Shown: positions 16,638-24,611 of the stretch, in pieces
Numbering within the stretch: position 1 is the first letter of the stretch
How the letters are laid out: each line of letters opens with the position of its first letter
Origin: an uncultured Marivita sp.
GTDB taxonomy: Bacteria > Pseudomonadota > Alphaproteobacteria > Rhodobacterales > Rhodobacteraceae
Direction: 5' to 3'
Length of the DNA stretch: 64,000 bases
NCBI RefSeq assembly: GCF_947488135.1
Contig: NZ_CANKYW010000002.1
Span: forward strand, 62,001-126,000
Position numbers and translations under genes: made by a program
Notes under the pieces: generated by a model
What the model saw: only the letters and a program-made list of their open reading frames with translations
Databases searched by the model: none
What the model was told of the DNA's origin: nothing

Positions 16638-17945
16638 TTACTCTGCTGCCTGCGCCACGGCAGGGTTGTTCGGATGGGTCGTCCAGTCCCCATGCTCCGC
16701 CGGCACAGGCTGCCCTGTCCGCTCGTCTATAACCCCTGCAGCCAGTTCTTCCATCGTGATACAGTCCTCGACAGGACAGACATTCACACACAGATTGCAG
16801 GCCACGCATTCGTCATCCTTGACGGTGAACACCCGGTCCTCTGACATCGCAATCGCCTGGTGAGACGTGTCCTCACACGCCGCATAGCAGCGACCGCACG
16901 CGATACACAGATCCTGATCGATCCGCGCCTTGGTCACGTAATTCAGGTTCAGGTTCTGCCAATCGCTCACATTCGGCACCGCCCGCCCGACGAGATCGGC
17001 GGTCGAGGACATGCCCTTCTCGTCCAGATATTGCGACAGACCCGAGATCATCTCTTGCACGATCTTGAACCCGTAGGTCATGGCAGCCGTGCAAACCTGC
17101 ACGTTTCCGGCGCCCAGCGCCATGAACTCGGCGGCATCCTTCCAGGTCGTGACCCCGCCGATCCCCGAGATCGGCAGCCCGCGCATCTCGGGGGACCGCG
17201 CGATCTCGGCCACCATGTTGAGCGCGATAGGCTTCACCGCAGGCCCGCAATAGCCGCCATGCGCACCTTTGCCGTCGATCGTCGGTTCGGGCGCGAACAG
17301 GTCCAGATCGACCGACGTGATCGAGTTGATCGTGTTGATCAGGCTCACCGCATCCGCTCCACCCGCATGGGCCGCCATGGCCGGTTTGCGGATATCGGTG
17401 ATGTTCGGTGTAAGTTTGACGATACAGGGCATCCGCGTGTTTTGCTTCACCCATCGCGTGACCATTTCGATGTACTCGGGCACCTGCCCCACGGCGGAGC
17501 CCATCCCGCGTTCGGACATGCCGTGCGGGCAGCCGAAGTTGAGCTCCACGCCATCGGCACCGGTCTCTTCCACGAGTGGTAGGATCGCCTTCCACGCCTG
17601 CTCTTCGCAGGGCACCATGAGAGACACGACCATTGCTCGGTCGGGGTAGTCCCGCTTGACCGCCTTGATCTCGCGCAGGTTCACCTCCAGCGGACGGTCC
17701 GTAATCAGCTCAATGTTGTTCAACCCGAGCAGTCGCCGGTCCGCACCCCAGATCGCACCATAGCGCGGTCCGTTGACGTTCACGACGGGCGGACCCGCCT
17801 CGCCCAACGTCTTCCAGACCACACCGCCCCATCCGGCCTCGAAGGCGCGGCGAACGTTGTATTCCTTATCCGTCGGCGGCGCGGAAGCGAGCCAGAACGG
17901 GTTCGGGCTTTTGATGCCCACAAAGTCAGTCGTCAGATCAGCCAT
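16638..17945 (-). CDS. preA: NAD-dependent dihydropyrimidine dehydrogenase, subunit PreA
   Basis: FMN/iron-sulfur subunit that reduces uracil or thymine to the 5,6-dihydro base. Seen: TIM-barrel dehydrogenase domain (residues about 1-320) with SPNPFWLASAPPT, VELNFGCPHGMSERGMGSAVGQ, MPCIVKLTPNITDI and ISGIGGVTTWKDAAEFM, then two C-terminal 4Fe-4S motifs, CIACGRCYAAC and CVACNLCVNVCPVEDC. 435 aa is slightly longer than E. coli PreA. A good GGAGG precedes the ATG. Third gene of preT-glycosylase-preA, 15 nt after the glycosylase. A large palindrome follows its stop. Confidence 0.95.
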   Translation of the reverse strand: MADLTTDFVGIKSPNPFWLASAPPTDKEYNVRRAFEAGWGGVVWKTLGEAGPPVVNVNGPRYGAIWGADRRLLGLNNIELITDRPLEVNLREIKAVKRDYPDRAMVVSLMVPCEEQAWKAILPLVEETGADGVELNFGCPHGMSERGMGSAVGQVPEYIEMVTRWVKQNTRMPCIVKLTPNITDIRKPAMAAHAGGADAVSLINTINSITSVDLDLFAPEPTIDGKGAHGGYCGPAVKPIALNMVAEIARSPEMRGLPISGIGGVTTWKDAAEFMALGAGNVQVCTAAMTYGFKIVQEMISGLSQYLDEKGMSSTADLVGRAVPNVSDWQNLNLNYVTKARIDQDLCIACGRCYAACEDTSHQAIAMSEDRVFTVKDDECVACNLCVNVCPVEDCITMEELAAGVIDERTGQPVPAEHGDWTTHPNNPAVAQAAE

Positions 17946-17960
17946 TGGGCCCTCCCAGTC

Positions 17961-18752
17961 TCATTGTGATGTCCCGACCTGGTGGTCCGGGCAGAAATAG
18001 GACGTGCGTCCCCCTACGGTTTTCTTCGAAATCGTGCCGTCGCATCGCGTGCAGGCGTCGCCGTCGCTGCGGTGGTGAATCAACCATGCGTCCGGCAGTT
18101 GCCCGTACTCGGCATCCGTATCGACAACTGCCTGCAAGACATGGCGCAGTTCCTTGTGGAGCGTCTGTACCCGATCGCTGCTCAGAGTGTCCGCCCGCGT
18201 CTCCGGATCGATCCCGCTGCGATAAAGCGACTCGTCCGCCCAGAGATTACCCATGCCCGCCAGTTTCTTCTGGCTAAGCAGAGCCGATTTGATCGCACCA
18301 CGGGTCTTGCCGATAACCTCGGCAAAGGCATTATCCCCCATCTCGAGCGCGTCCGGGCCAAGCTCCTTGTCCGCGATAAACGCATCCACATCCTCGACCA
18401 GCTCGATCCGACCGAACTTGCGCGGGTCGCGGAAATGCAGACAGGTGCCGCCCTCGAATTCCACGGTGAATCGGACGTAATCCGCTGGCGGGTCTGCGGT
18501 GTCCATCACGCGGACCGATCCCGACATGCCAAGATGGATGTGCAGCCAAGGCCCACCGACCGAGCCGACGAAGATGTACTTCCCGTGCCGTCGCGTGCGC
18601 GTGAATTGCGTGCCGATCAAGCGCTTCCGCTCGCTCTCGGTCGGCAATTCAACATGGCTCACTTCACCCAAGGCAAATCCCTCGATCGTTCGGTTCAAAG
18701 CGCCCGCCGCGATGCGTTTGCGCGCCGCTTCGCATTCGGGCAGTTCCGGCAT
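17961..18752 (-). CDS. Fpg/Nei-family DNA glycosylase embedded in the pre operon
   Basis: Bifunctional base-excision glycosylase/AP-lyase family. Seen: MPELPECE with the N-terminal Pro nucleophile and catalytic Glu, Lys58 in RRHGKYIFV, IHLGMSGSVR, DPRKFG, AGMGNLWADESLYRSGIDP, and a C-terminal zinc finger whose ligands are Cys234, Cys237, Cys254 and His257 (CPDH instead of the usual CxxC ending), with Arg249 on the hairpin. All catalytic positions are kept, so it should be active. Its ATG overlaps the preT stop (ATGA) and preA follows after 15 nt. Fpg/Nei enzymes are known to excise oxidised and dihydro-pyrimidines from DNA; a link to the dihydropyrimidines made by PreT/PreA is inference. Whether this genome has a separate housekeeping mutM cannot be seen. 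Confidence 0.9.
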   Translation of the reverse strand: MPELPECEAARKRIAAGALNRTIEGFALGEVSHVELPTESERKRLIGTQFTRTRRHGKYIFVGSVGGPWLHIHLGMSGSVRVMDTADPPADYVRFTVEFEGGTCLHFRDPRKFGRIELVEDVDAFIADKELGPDALEMGDNAFAEVIGKTRGAIKSALLSQKKLAGMGNLWADESLYRSGIDPETRADTLSSDRVQTLHKELRHVLQAVVDTDAEYGQLPDAWLIHHRSDGDACTRCDGTISKKTVGGRTSYFCPDHQVGTSQ

Positions 18753-20077
18753 CAGCCGGACGTCAGCGCGGCGTGAATATCCTCTGCCGCATCACGCCCT
18801 TCGGCCACGGCGGTCACGGTCAGGTCTTCACCCCCGGCCGCGCAATCCCCGCCGGCCCAGACGCCCTTGACCGAGGTGCGCCCCGGACCCGTCACGGCGA
18901 TCTTGCGCCCGTCAAGATCGGGAAGGTCATCCCCCGTCAGCGTCTGACCGATGGCCTTGAACACCTGATCGGCAGCAAGACGGAAGGTCTGGCCGGTCGG
19001 CTTCAGGTCGTCATCGGTGAACTCGAACTCGATTTCCCGCACTGACCCGTTGCCATGCACAGCGACCGGAGAGGCGTTGGTGATGATCCGCACACCCTTG
19101 GCCGCCGCCAGGTCCTGTTCCCAGATGCTCGCGTTCATGCGGTCCTTGCCGCGCCGGTAGACGATGGTGACGTTCAACGCGCCCAGCAGTTTCGATTGCA
19201 CCGCGGCATCCACCGCCGTCATACCGCCACCGATCACCACCACGTCGCGCCCCACTGGGAGCGTGCTCAGATCCGTGGCTTGCCGCAGGTCGGCGATGAA
19301 ATCCACCGCGTCCAGAACGCCGTCCTTGTCCGATCCCGGCGCGGTCAAGGCGTTCACACCTCCGAGGCCCATGCCGAGAAACACCGCATCATATTCGGCC
19401 TGAAGATCGGCCATTTGAACGTCGCGACCCAGCGCCATATTGTTGCGGATCTCGATGCCGCCGATCTTGAGCAGCCAGTCCACCTCGCGCGCGGCGAAAT
19501 CCTCGGTACTCTTGTAGGCCGCGATTCCGTATTCGTTGAGCCCGCCCGCCTTGGGGCGCGCGTCGAAGACGACAACATCATGCCCGTGCATCGCCAGGCG
19601 GTGCGCACAGGCAAGGCCCGCCGGACCGGCCCCGACAACGGCGACACGTTTGCCGGTCGGAGCCGCCCGGGAGAACGGATGCACGTTTTGCGCCATCAGC
19701 GTGTCGGTGGCGTAGCGTTGAAGCCGCCCGATCTGCACCGGCTCACCCTCGGCGGCCTCGCGCACGCAGGCTTGTTCGCACAGGGTTTCCGTCGGGCAGA
19801 CGCGGGCGCACATGCCGCCCATGATGTTCTGCGTCAGGATCGTCTTGGCCGCTGCTTCGGGGGTGCCCGTGGCGATTTGGCGGATGAAGAGCGGGATGTC
19901 GATTTCCGTCGGGCACGCGGTGATACAAGGCGCATCGTGACAGAAATAGCAGCGATCGGCGGCCACCAAGGCCTCGTGATCGCCAAGCGGCGCGTGCAGG
20001 TCGGCGAAGCCCGCGCTGAGCGCATCGGGGTCCAACCGGCCTGAAACGATCCCTTCTTTCAAAGCTCTGGCGTCCAT
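18752..20077 (-). CDS. preT: NAD-dependent dihydropyrimidine dehydrogenase, subunit PreT
   Basis: FAD/NAD subunit that feeds electrons from NADH to PreA. Seen: N-terminal iron-sulfur domain with CYFCHDAPCITACPTEIDIP and MGGMCARVCPTETLCEQAC, FAD-binding motif [21 protein letters not shown]-binding VVVIGGGMTAVDAAVQS and C-terminal GVWAGGDCAAGG. The ATG at 20077 is preferred to the GTG at 20083 because GGAG lies seven bases before the ATG and only about one base before the GTG. First gene of the preT-glycosylase-preA operon; a RutR-type palindrome lies 57-72 nt upstream. Confidence 0.94.
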   Translation of the reverse strand: MDARALKEGIVSGRLDPDALSAGFADLHAPLGDHEALVAADRCYFCHDAPCITACPTEIDIPLFIRQIATGTPEAAAKTILTQNIMGGMCARVCPTETLCEQACVREAAEGEPVQIGRLQRYATDTLMAQNVHPFSRAAPTGKRVAVVGAGPAGLACAHRLAMHGHDVVVFDARPKAGGLNEYGIAAYKSTEDFAAREVDWLLKIGGIEIRNNMALGRDVQMADLQAEYDAVFLGMGLGGVNALTAPGSDKDGVLDAVDFIADLRQATDLSTLPVGRDVVVIGGGMTAVDAAVQSKLLGALNVTIVYRRGKDRMNASIWEQDLAAAKGVRIITNASPVAVHGNGSVREIEFEFTDDDLKPTGQTFRLAADQVFKAIGQTLTGDDLPDLDGRKIAVTGPGRTSVKGVWAGGDCAAGGEDLTVTAVAEGRDAAEDIHAALTSG

Positions 20078-20133
20078 CTTCACACTCCGAAGTCAGCTTG
20101 ATCCTTGGTCAAACGCTCTCACGGGTCAAAAAT

Positions 20134-20149
20134 TTTATCAACTGGTAAA
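20134..20149. promoter_or_regulatory. RutR-type operator upstream of preT
   Basis: TTTATCAACTGGTAAA matches TTTACCA-N2-TGGTAAA with one change, and the symmetry extends outward as AAAATTTTATCA / TGGTAAAATTTT. It lies upstream of preT and is nearly the same as the palindrome beside rutR (15421-15436). Confidence 0.8.
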
Positions 20150-20295
20150 ATTTTGGAAACTCGGCTTTCCGGCGAATGCTGCGCTGCGGCGTTATGCGTT
20201 CAGGGATTGGCGGGTATGCCAATCCGGAACTACTCAACGTGTTTTCAACGGCTTAGATGTGAATGAGCAAAAAATGAGCAATGCAAGGGCATATC

Positions 20296-20511
20296 ATGGC
20301 ACTTACTCAGACATACCAAGGAGAAAAGCGCGGCTTTTTCTCGAGCCTGTTCGACGGCCTGACACGCGGAGTGAACCAGATCGCAGAAGCCAATTCGCGC
20401 GTGCGCGAAGTCGAGCGTCTTCAGGCGCTGTCCGACGAAACACTGGCGGAAAAAGGCATCAAGCGCGAAGACATCGTGCGTCACGTGTTCCGCGATCTGT
20501 ACTGGATGTAA
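20296..20511 (+). CDS. DUF1127 (YjiS-like) small protein
   Basis: A 71-aa protein with an N-terminal MALTQTYQGEKRGFFSSLFDGLTRGVNQI and the C-terminal DUF1127 segment RLQALSDETLAEKGIKREDIVRHVFRDLYWM. DUF1127 proteins are small, Arg-rich and RNA-linked in some alphaproteobacteria (CcaF1-type work in Rhodobacter); whether this applies here is unknown. The ATG at 20296 has AGGG seven bases upstream; an in-frame ATG at 20281 lacks one. Monocistronic, with its own terminator at 20537. Confidence 0.8.
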   Translation: MALTQTYQGEKRGFFSSLFDGLTRGVNQIAEANSRVREVERLQALSDETLAEKGIKREDIVRHVFRDLYWM

Positions 20512-20536
20512 TCGGGTCCACCGAAAATCCGATCGG

Positions 20537-20570
20537 AAAAAGGGCTGCGCATCTCGCGCGGCCTTTTTCT
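20537..20570 (+). terminator. Rho-independent terminator of the DUF1127 gene
   Basis: GGAAAAAGGGCTGCGC, short loop, GCGCGGCCTTTTTCTTT: a GC-rich stem flanked by A- and T-runs, 26 nt after the stop codon. Confidence 0.8.
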
Positions 20571-20589
20571 TTGGCCAGGTCACAGAACG

Positions 20590-20617
20590 AAAAAAGCCGC
20601 CCCCAAGGGACGGCTTT
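20590..20617 (-). terminator. Rho-independent terminator of rpsD
   Basis: Minus strand: AAAGCCGTCCC, loop TTG, GGGGCGGCTTT continuing into a run of T; 11-bp stem with one mismatch, about 42 nt after the rpsD stop. Confidence 0.82.
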
Positions 20618-20629
20618 GGAATGTACGGA

Positions 20630-20650
20630 TCGTACGGCCGAACCGTACGA
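20630..20650. repeat. Hairpin directly after rpsD
   Basis: TCGTACGG-CCGAA-CCGTACGA: perfect 8-bp stem, 5-nt loop, 9 nt beyond the rpsD stop and before the terminator. It could protect the mRNA 3' end. Confidence 0.6.
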
Positions 20651-20659
20651 CAGCCCGGA

Positions 20660-21280
20660 TCAGTTCTGGGCGTAATATTCGATGACGAGGTTCGGTTCCA
20701 TCATCACCGGGTAAGGCACATCGCTGAGACCCGGTGTGCGGACAAAAGTTGCCGTCATCTTGGAGTGGTCGACTTCGAGGTAGTCGGGAACGTCACGCTC
20801 GGGCAGTTGGACGGCTTCGAGAAGTGCGGTCATCTGCTTGGACTTCTCGCGGACCTCGATCACGTCGCCTTCCTTCACGCGGTAGGACGGGATGTTGACG
20901 CGCTGGCCGTTGACCAGAACGTGACCGTGGTTCACGAACTGACGCGCTGCAAAGACGGTCGCGACGAACTTGGCACGGTAGACGACGGCGTCCAGACGAC
21001 GCTCGAGCAGGCCGATCAGCTGTTCGCCAGTGTCGCCGCGCAGACGCTCGGCTTCGGCATAGATGCGGCGGAACTGCTTTTCGGTCAGATCACCGTAATA
21101 GCCCTTGAGCTTCTGCTTGGCGCGAAGCTGGAGGCCGAAGTCGGACATTTTGCCCTTCCGGCGCTGGCCATGCTGACCGGGGCCGTATTCACGACGGTTG
21201 ACCGGGGATTTCGGACGACCCCAGATGTTTTCGCCCATCCGGCGGTCGATTTTGTACTTGGCAGACGTGCGTTTGGTCAC
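20660..21280 (-). CDS. rpsD: 30S ribosomal protein S4
   Basis: Primary 16S rRNA-binding protein that nucleates assembly of the small-subunit body; in many bacteria also a translational repressor. Seen: 206 aa starting [38 protein letters not shown], central helical domain, S4 RNA-binding domain [45 protein letters not shown]. The GTG at 21280 follows AAGGAGA with good spacing, which overrules a longer ATG start at 21364. Transcribed alone from a clear promoter (21401-21428) with an mRNA leader of about 115 nt containing short GC hairpins. Confidence 0.97.
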   Translation of the reverse strand: MTKRTSAKYKIDRRMGENIWGRPKSPVNRREYGPGQHGQRRKGKMSDFGLQLRAKQKLKGYYGDLTEKQFRRIYAEAERLRGDTGEQLIGLLERRLDAVVYRAKFVATVFAARQFVNHGHVLVNGQRVNIPSYRVKEGDVIEVREKSKQMTALLEAVQLPERDVPDYLEVDHSKMTATFVRTPGLSDVPYPVMMEPNLVIEYYAQN

Positions 21281-21400
21281 GGCTGATCTCCTTCTTGGGA
21301 CGACGCCCCGAAAGGCGACTATGAAGGGCGTTGTCCTCTTGGGTGCGAAACCCATGACAGGCATCCCCTTGCGGGGGCCACCAACACCAATGAAGCCGCG

Positions 21401-21428
21401 CTTATACGTCCGGTCCCGGCAGAGTCAA
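21401..21428 (-). promoter_or_regulatory. Sigma-70 promoter of rpsD
   Basis: Minus strand TTGACT (21428-21423), 16-nt spacer, TATAAG (21406-21401). Both hexamers are five-of-six matches to consensus; start of transcription expected near 21394. Confidence 0.7.
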
Positions 21429-21449
21429 CACGCGATCTTCCGAGGCGCA

Positions 21450-21464
21450 TTAAACCTTGTTTAA
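21450..21464 (+). promoter_or_regulatory. Perfect CtrA-type box upstream of the EAL gene
   Basis: TTAAACCTTGTTTAA is TTAA-N7-TTAA with no mismatch and is itself nearly palindromic. It lies 44 nt before the ATG at 21509, the spacing expected if it overlaps the -35 region of that gene. Confidence 0.6.
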
Positions 21465-21508
21465 GGGCCATCGTGCAGAGTGCTGCGACCACAAGACGGG
21501 ATGGTTGC

Positions 21509-22336
21509 ATGACCCAGCGCGCAGTTCGCAAGACACTTGGCCCTTCACCCCTGGATGCCGCAGTTCTGACGCGGGATCGCGGTATTCTCGCAATGGTCGA
21601 AGACGCCGTCCACCACAGGGAGGTGCGGCTTGCCTTTCAGCCCGTGGTCCAGGCGCAGCGGCAGGATCACATCGCCTTTTATGAGGGGCTTGTCCGCGTC
21701 ACCGATCCGACCGGGCGGATCATCCCGGCGGCACAGTTCATCGATCTGGTCGAAGAACGCGAAAGCGGCAGGCTTCTGGATTGCTTGTCGCTTGAACACG
21801 GGTTGCGCACGCTTCTGCACAATCCGGACATCCGGCTGGCCATCAACCTGTCGGCGCGATCCGTCGGCTATCCGAAATGGCGCAAGGTGCTGGATCGCGG
21901 ACTGTCCCGCGACCCTTCGGCCGCCGGACGGCTGATCCTCGAAATCACCGAGGCGTCCGCGATGCTGGTGCCTGAACTGGTGGTGCAGGCGATGCGCGAT
22001 TTGCGGCGGCGGGGCATCAGCTTTGCGCTCGATGATTTCGGCGCGGGATATACCGCGCTGCGATACCTGCGAGAATTCCAGTTCGATATCCTGAAGATCG
22101 ACGGACAATTCATCCGCGGGATCGCGACCGACCCCGACAACCAGGTCCTCACCCGCGCCATTCTCGCGATTGCACAGCAATTCGATATGTTCACTGTCGC
22201 CGAATGTGTCGAATCCTCGCCCGACGGGCAGACACTTGCCGATCTCGGGGTGGATTTCTTGCAAGGCTACTATTTCGGGGCTCCCACCGTCGATCCGCCG
22301 TGGCGGCCGATCCCCCCGAAGTGGAACATGCATTAA
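21509..22336 (+). CDS. EAL-domain cyclic-di-GMP phosphodiesterase
   Basis: Cytoplasmic stand-alone EAL protein that should hydrolyse cyclic di-GMP. Seen: the EAL motif reads EGL in AFYEGLVRV, followed by the remaining metal/catalytic residues INLSARS, LEITEAS, LDDFGAGYTALRYL, KIDGQFIRG, AECVES and QGYYFGAP. No GGDEF, PAS or membrane segment is present. A GTG at 21473 would add 12 residues, but it falls only 9 nt from a perfect CtrA-type box, so a transcript driven by that box would begin after it; the ATG at 21509 is therefore chosen. EGL variants can be active. The setting suggests cell-cycle or motility control of c-di-GMP. Confidence 0.88.
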   Translation: MTQRAVRKTLGPSPLDAAVLTRDRGILAMVEDAVHHREVRLAFQPVVQAQRQDHIAFYEGLVRVTDPTGRIIPAAQFIDLVEERESGRLLDCLSLEHGLRTLLHNPDIRLAINLSARSVGYPKWRKVLDRGLSRDPSAAGRLILEITEASAMLVPELVVQAMRDLRRRGISFALDDFGAGYTALRYLREFQFDILKIDGQFIRGIATDPDNQVLTRAILAIAQQFDMFTVAECVESSPDGQTLADLGVDFLQGYYFGAPTVDPPWRPIPPKWNMH

Positions 22337-22525
22337 CGGCGGGGCCGACCCGCCATGACGCTAGGTCAATCCCGCCATGCGAAACAGGCCTGAGACACCC
22401 TGTCCGGTATGCCTTGGTCCACCGTTGCTTTAGGAGGGCGCCAGAAGAGGTCTGGGGCCGCGGCCGCAAATACGCGATAATCGCCGTGGAATCACTACTG
22501 GACCATGACTTTGGTGGAGGGACAT

Positions 22526-23701
22526 ATGACCAACGTCGTTATCGCATCCGCCGCACGTACGGCCGTTGGGTCGTTCGGCGGCTCTTTCGCAAACACACCC
22601 GCACATGATCTTGGCACAGCCGTTCTGAACGCGCTGGTCGAACGCGCCGGTGTCGAAAAAGAGGCCGTCTCCGAAACGATCCTCGGTCAGGTTCTCACGG
22701 CCGCGCAGGGCCAGAACCCGGCGCGCCAAGCGCATATCAACGCAGGCTTCCCGCAGGAAAGCTCGGCCTGGGGAATCAACCAGGTGTGCGGTTCGGGCCT
22801 TCGCGCGGTCGCATTGGGCGCACAGCATATCCTGCTGGGCGATGCCGAGATTGTCTGCGCCGGCGGTCAGGAAAACATGTCCATGTCGCCCCACGCTGCG
22901 AACCTGCGTCAGGGTCACAAGATGGGCGATATGAAGTACATCGACACCATGATCCGCGATGGTTTGTGGGATGCCTTCAACGGTTATCACATGGGTCAGA
23001 CCGCCGAGAACGTCGCCGAGAAGTGGCAGATCAGCCGCGATCAGCAGGACGAATTCGCCGTCGCTTCGCAGAACAAGGCCGAAGCGGCGCAAAAGGCGGG
23101 CAAGTTCGATGACGAGGTGATCGCCTTTACCGTCAAGGGTCGCAAGGGCGATACCGTGGTCGACAAGGATGAATACATCCGCCACGGCGCAACGATGGAG
23201 GCGATGCAGAAACTGCGCCCGGCCTTCACCAAGGACGGGTCGGTCACGGCAGCGAACGCCTCGGGCCTGAACGACGGCGCGGCGGGTGTGCTGCTGATGA
23301 GCGAAGAAAACGCGCAGAAGCGCGGAATCACGCCGATGGCCCGCATCGCATCCTACGCGACCGCCGGTCTTGATCCATCGATCATGGGTGTCGGCCCGAT
23401 CTACGCTTCGCGCAAGGCGCTGGAAAAGGCCGGTTGGTCGGTTGGCGATCTGGACCTCGTGGAAGCGAACGAAGCCTTCGCCGCGCAAGCCTGCGCCGTG
23501 AACAAGGACATGGGCTGGGATCCGGAAATCGTGAACGTGAATGGCGGCGCGATCGCCATCGGCCACCCGATCGGCGCATCCGGTGCCCGCGTTCTCAACA
23601 CGCTGCTGTTCGAAATGCAGCGCCGCGACGCCAAGAAGGGTCTTGCGACCCTCTGCATCGGCGGCGGCATGGGCGTGGCGCTCTGCGTCGAACGCCCCTG
23701 A
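22526..23701 (+). CDS. phaA: Acetyl-CoA acetyltransferase (beta-ketothiolase)
   Basis: Condenses two acetyl-CoA to acetoacetyl-CoA, first step of polyhydroxybutyrate synthesis. Seen: 391 aa thiolase with [14 protein letters not shown], nucleophile Cys in [39 protein letters not shown] with the catalytic His, and CIGGGMGVA with the second Cys. The ATG at 22526 has GGAGGG six bases upstream; an in-frame ATG at 22505 does not. A strong terminator follows within 7 nt of the stop, separating it from the patatin gene and phaB. The 189 nt before it hold only a GGCGGG/CCCGCC hairpin (22338-22354). Confidence 0.96.
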   Translation: MTNVVIASAARTAVGSFGGSFANTPAHDLGTAVLNALVERAGVEKEAVSETILGQVLTAAQGQNPARQAHINAGFPQESSAWGINQVCGSGLRAVALGAQHILLGDAEIVCAGGQENMSMSPHAANLRQGHKMGDMKYIDTMIRDGLWDAFNGYHMGQTAENVAEKWQISRDQQDEFAVASQNKAEAAQKAGKFDDEVIAFTVKGRKGDTVVDKDEYIRHGATMEAMQKLRPAFTKDGSVTAANASGLNDGAAGVLLMSEENAQKRGITPMARIASYATAGLDPSIMGVGPIYASRKALEKAGWSVGDLDLVEANEAFAAQACAVNKDMGWDPEIVNVNGGAIAIGHPIGASGARVLNTLLFEMQRRDAKKGLATLCIGGGMGVALCVERP

Positions 23702-23707
23702 TCTGAC

Positions 23708-23745
23708 GGCCCGGACCCGCACGAGCGCGGTCCGGGCCTTTTTTT
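23708..23745 (+). terminator. Strong rho-independent terminator after phaA
   Basis: Stem GGCCCGGACCCGC / GCGGTCCGGGCC with a short loop, then seven T. It ends 8 nt before the ATG of the patatin-like gene, so the T-run occupies the place of that gene's ribosome site. Confidence 0.9.
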
Positions 23746-23752
23746 CTTTTTC

Positions 23753-24595
23753 ATGACCGAAACTGTGCCCTCCTTCGACCAGCTGGTGTTTTCCGGCGGC
23801 GGCCTGCGGTGTTTCTGGCAAGGCGGTTTTCTGGACGTCGTGCGCGATGAAATCGGGCTTGCGCCGGATCGCATCACCGGCGTGTCGGGCGGCGCGCTGT
23901 CGGCATGTTGTTTCGTCGCGCGCCGGGGTCCGCAAATGCTCGAACGGATGTGCGAAGCGTTCGCCGAGAATGAGTCCAATGTGGCTTGGGACAGTTTCGA
24001 AGACGACGGCCTGACCCCGCATCAACGTCTGTATCGGCAATGCGTCGAAGAGGTATTGGACGAGGCCGCACGGCAGCAGATCGTAGATGGTCCGTCGCTG
24101 ACGATATTGCTGGGCCATCCGCCTCTTTCGGGTTTGCCCAAGCTGTCGGGCACCGCCGCGACGCTGGCCTACGAAGCAGAGTTGCACAGCATCGCGTCGC
24201 CGCATTTCAACTGGGCGCAAAAGATCGGCCTTGGCACGTCGCGCGTCGATGCGCGCAAGGCGGCACGGGATGGCACCCTGACAGATCTGGTCGCCGCCGC
24301 CGCCGTCATCCCGCCGGTGTTCGAACCGCCCGAATGGGAGGGACGCCCGGTCATCGATGGCGGCATGGCCGACCAGGCCCCCATGCCCGACCCGGATGAG
24401 GGCGACACCTTGATCCTGCTGACCCGGCACTACAGCGGCCTCACGCCCGTGCCGGGACGCACCTATCTTGAACCGTCCGAGCCCTGCCCGGTCGACAAGA
24501 TTGACTTTACAGACCCTGCCAAGCTGCGAGACACATGGTCTTGTGGTGAGGCGGACGGTCGATCGTATCTCGAAACCCTGAACCAGACCAAATAA
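23753..24595 (+). CDS. Patatin-like phospholipase between phaA and phaB
   Basis: Serine acyl hydrolase with a Ser-Asp dyad. Seen: oxyanion motif FSGGGLRCFWQGG, nucleophile elbow GVSGGAL (G-x-S-x-G), and the catalytic Asp in IDGGMADQAP. 280 aa, no signal peptide or membrane segment, so cytoplasmic. Likely substrates are phospholipids or other acyl esters; in this place an action on polyhydroxybutyrate granules or their lipid-protein coat is conceivable but unproven. The ATG has no Shine-Dalgarno sequence; it follows the T-run of the phaA terminator. phaB follows after 16 nt with a good ribosome site. Confidence 0.85.
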   Translation: MTETVPSFDQLVFSGGGLRCFWQGGFLDVVRDEIGLAPDRITGVSGGALSACCFVARRGPQMLERMCEAFAENESNVAWDSFEDDGLTPHQRLYRQCVEEVLDEAARQQIVDGPSLTILLGHPPLSGLPKLSGTAATLAYEAELHSIASPHFNWAQKIGLGTSRVDARKAARDGTLTDLVAAAAVIPPVFEPPEWEGRPVIDGGMADQAPMPDPDEGDTLILLTRHYSGLTPVPGRTYLEPSEPCPVDKIDFTDPAKLRDTWSCGEADGRSYLETLNQTK

Positions 24596-24611
24596 CGGAG
24601 GAGATTTTCCC

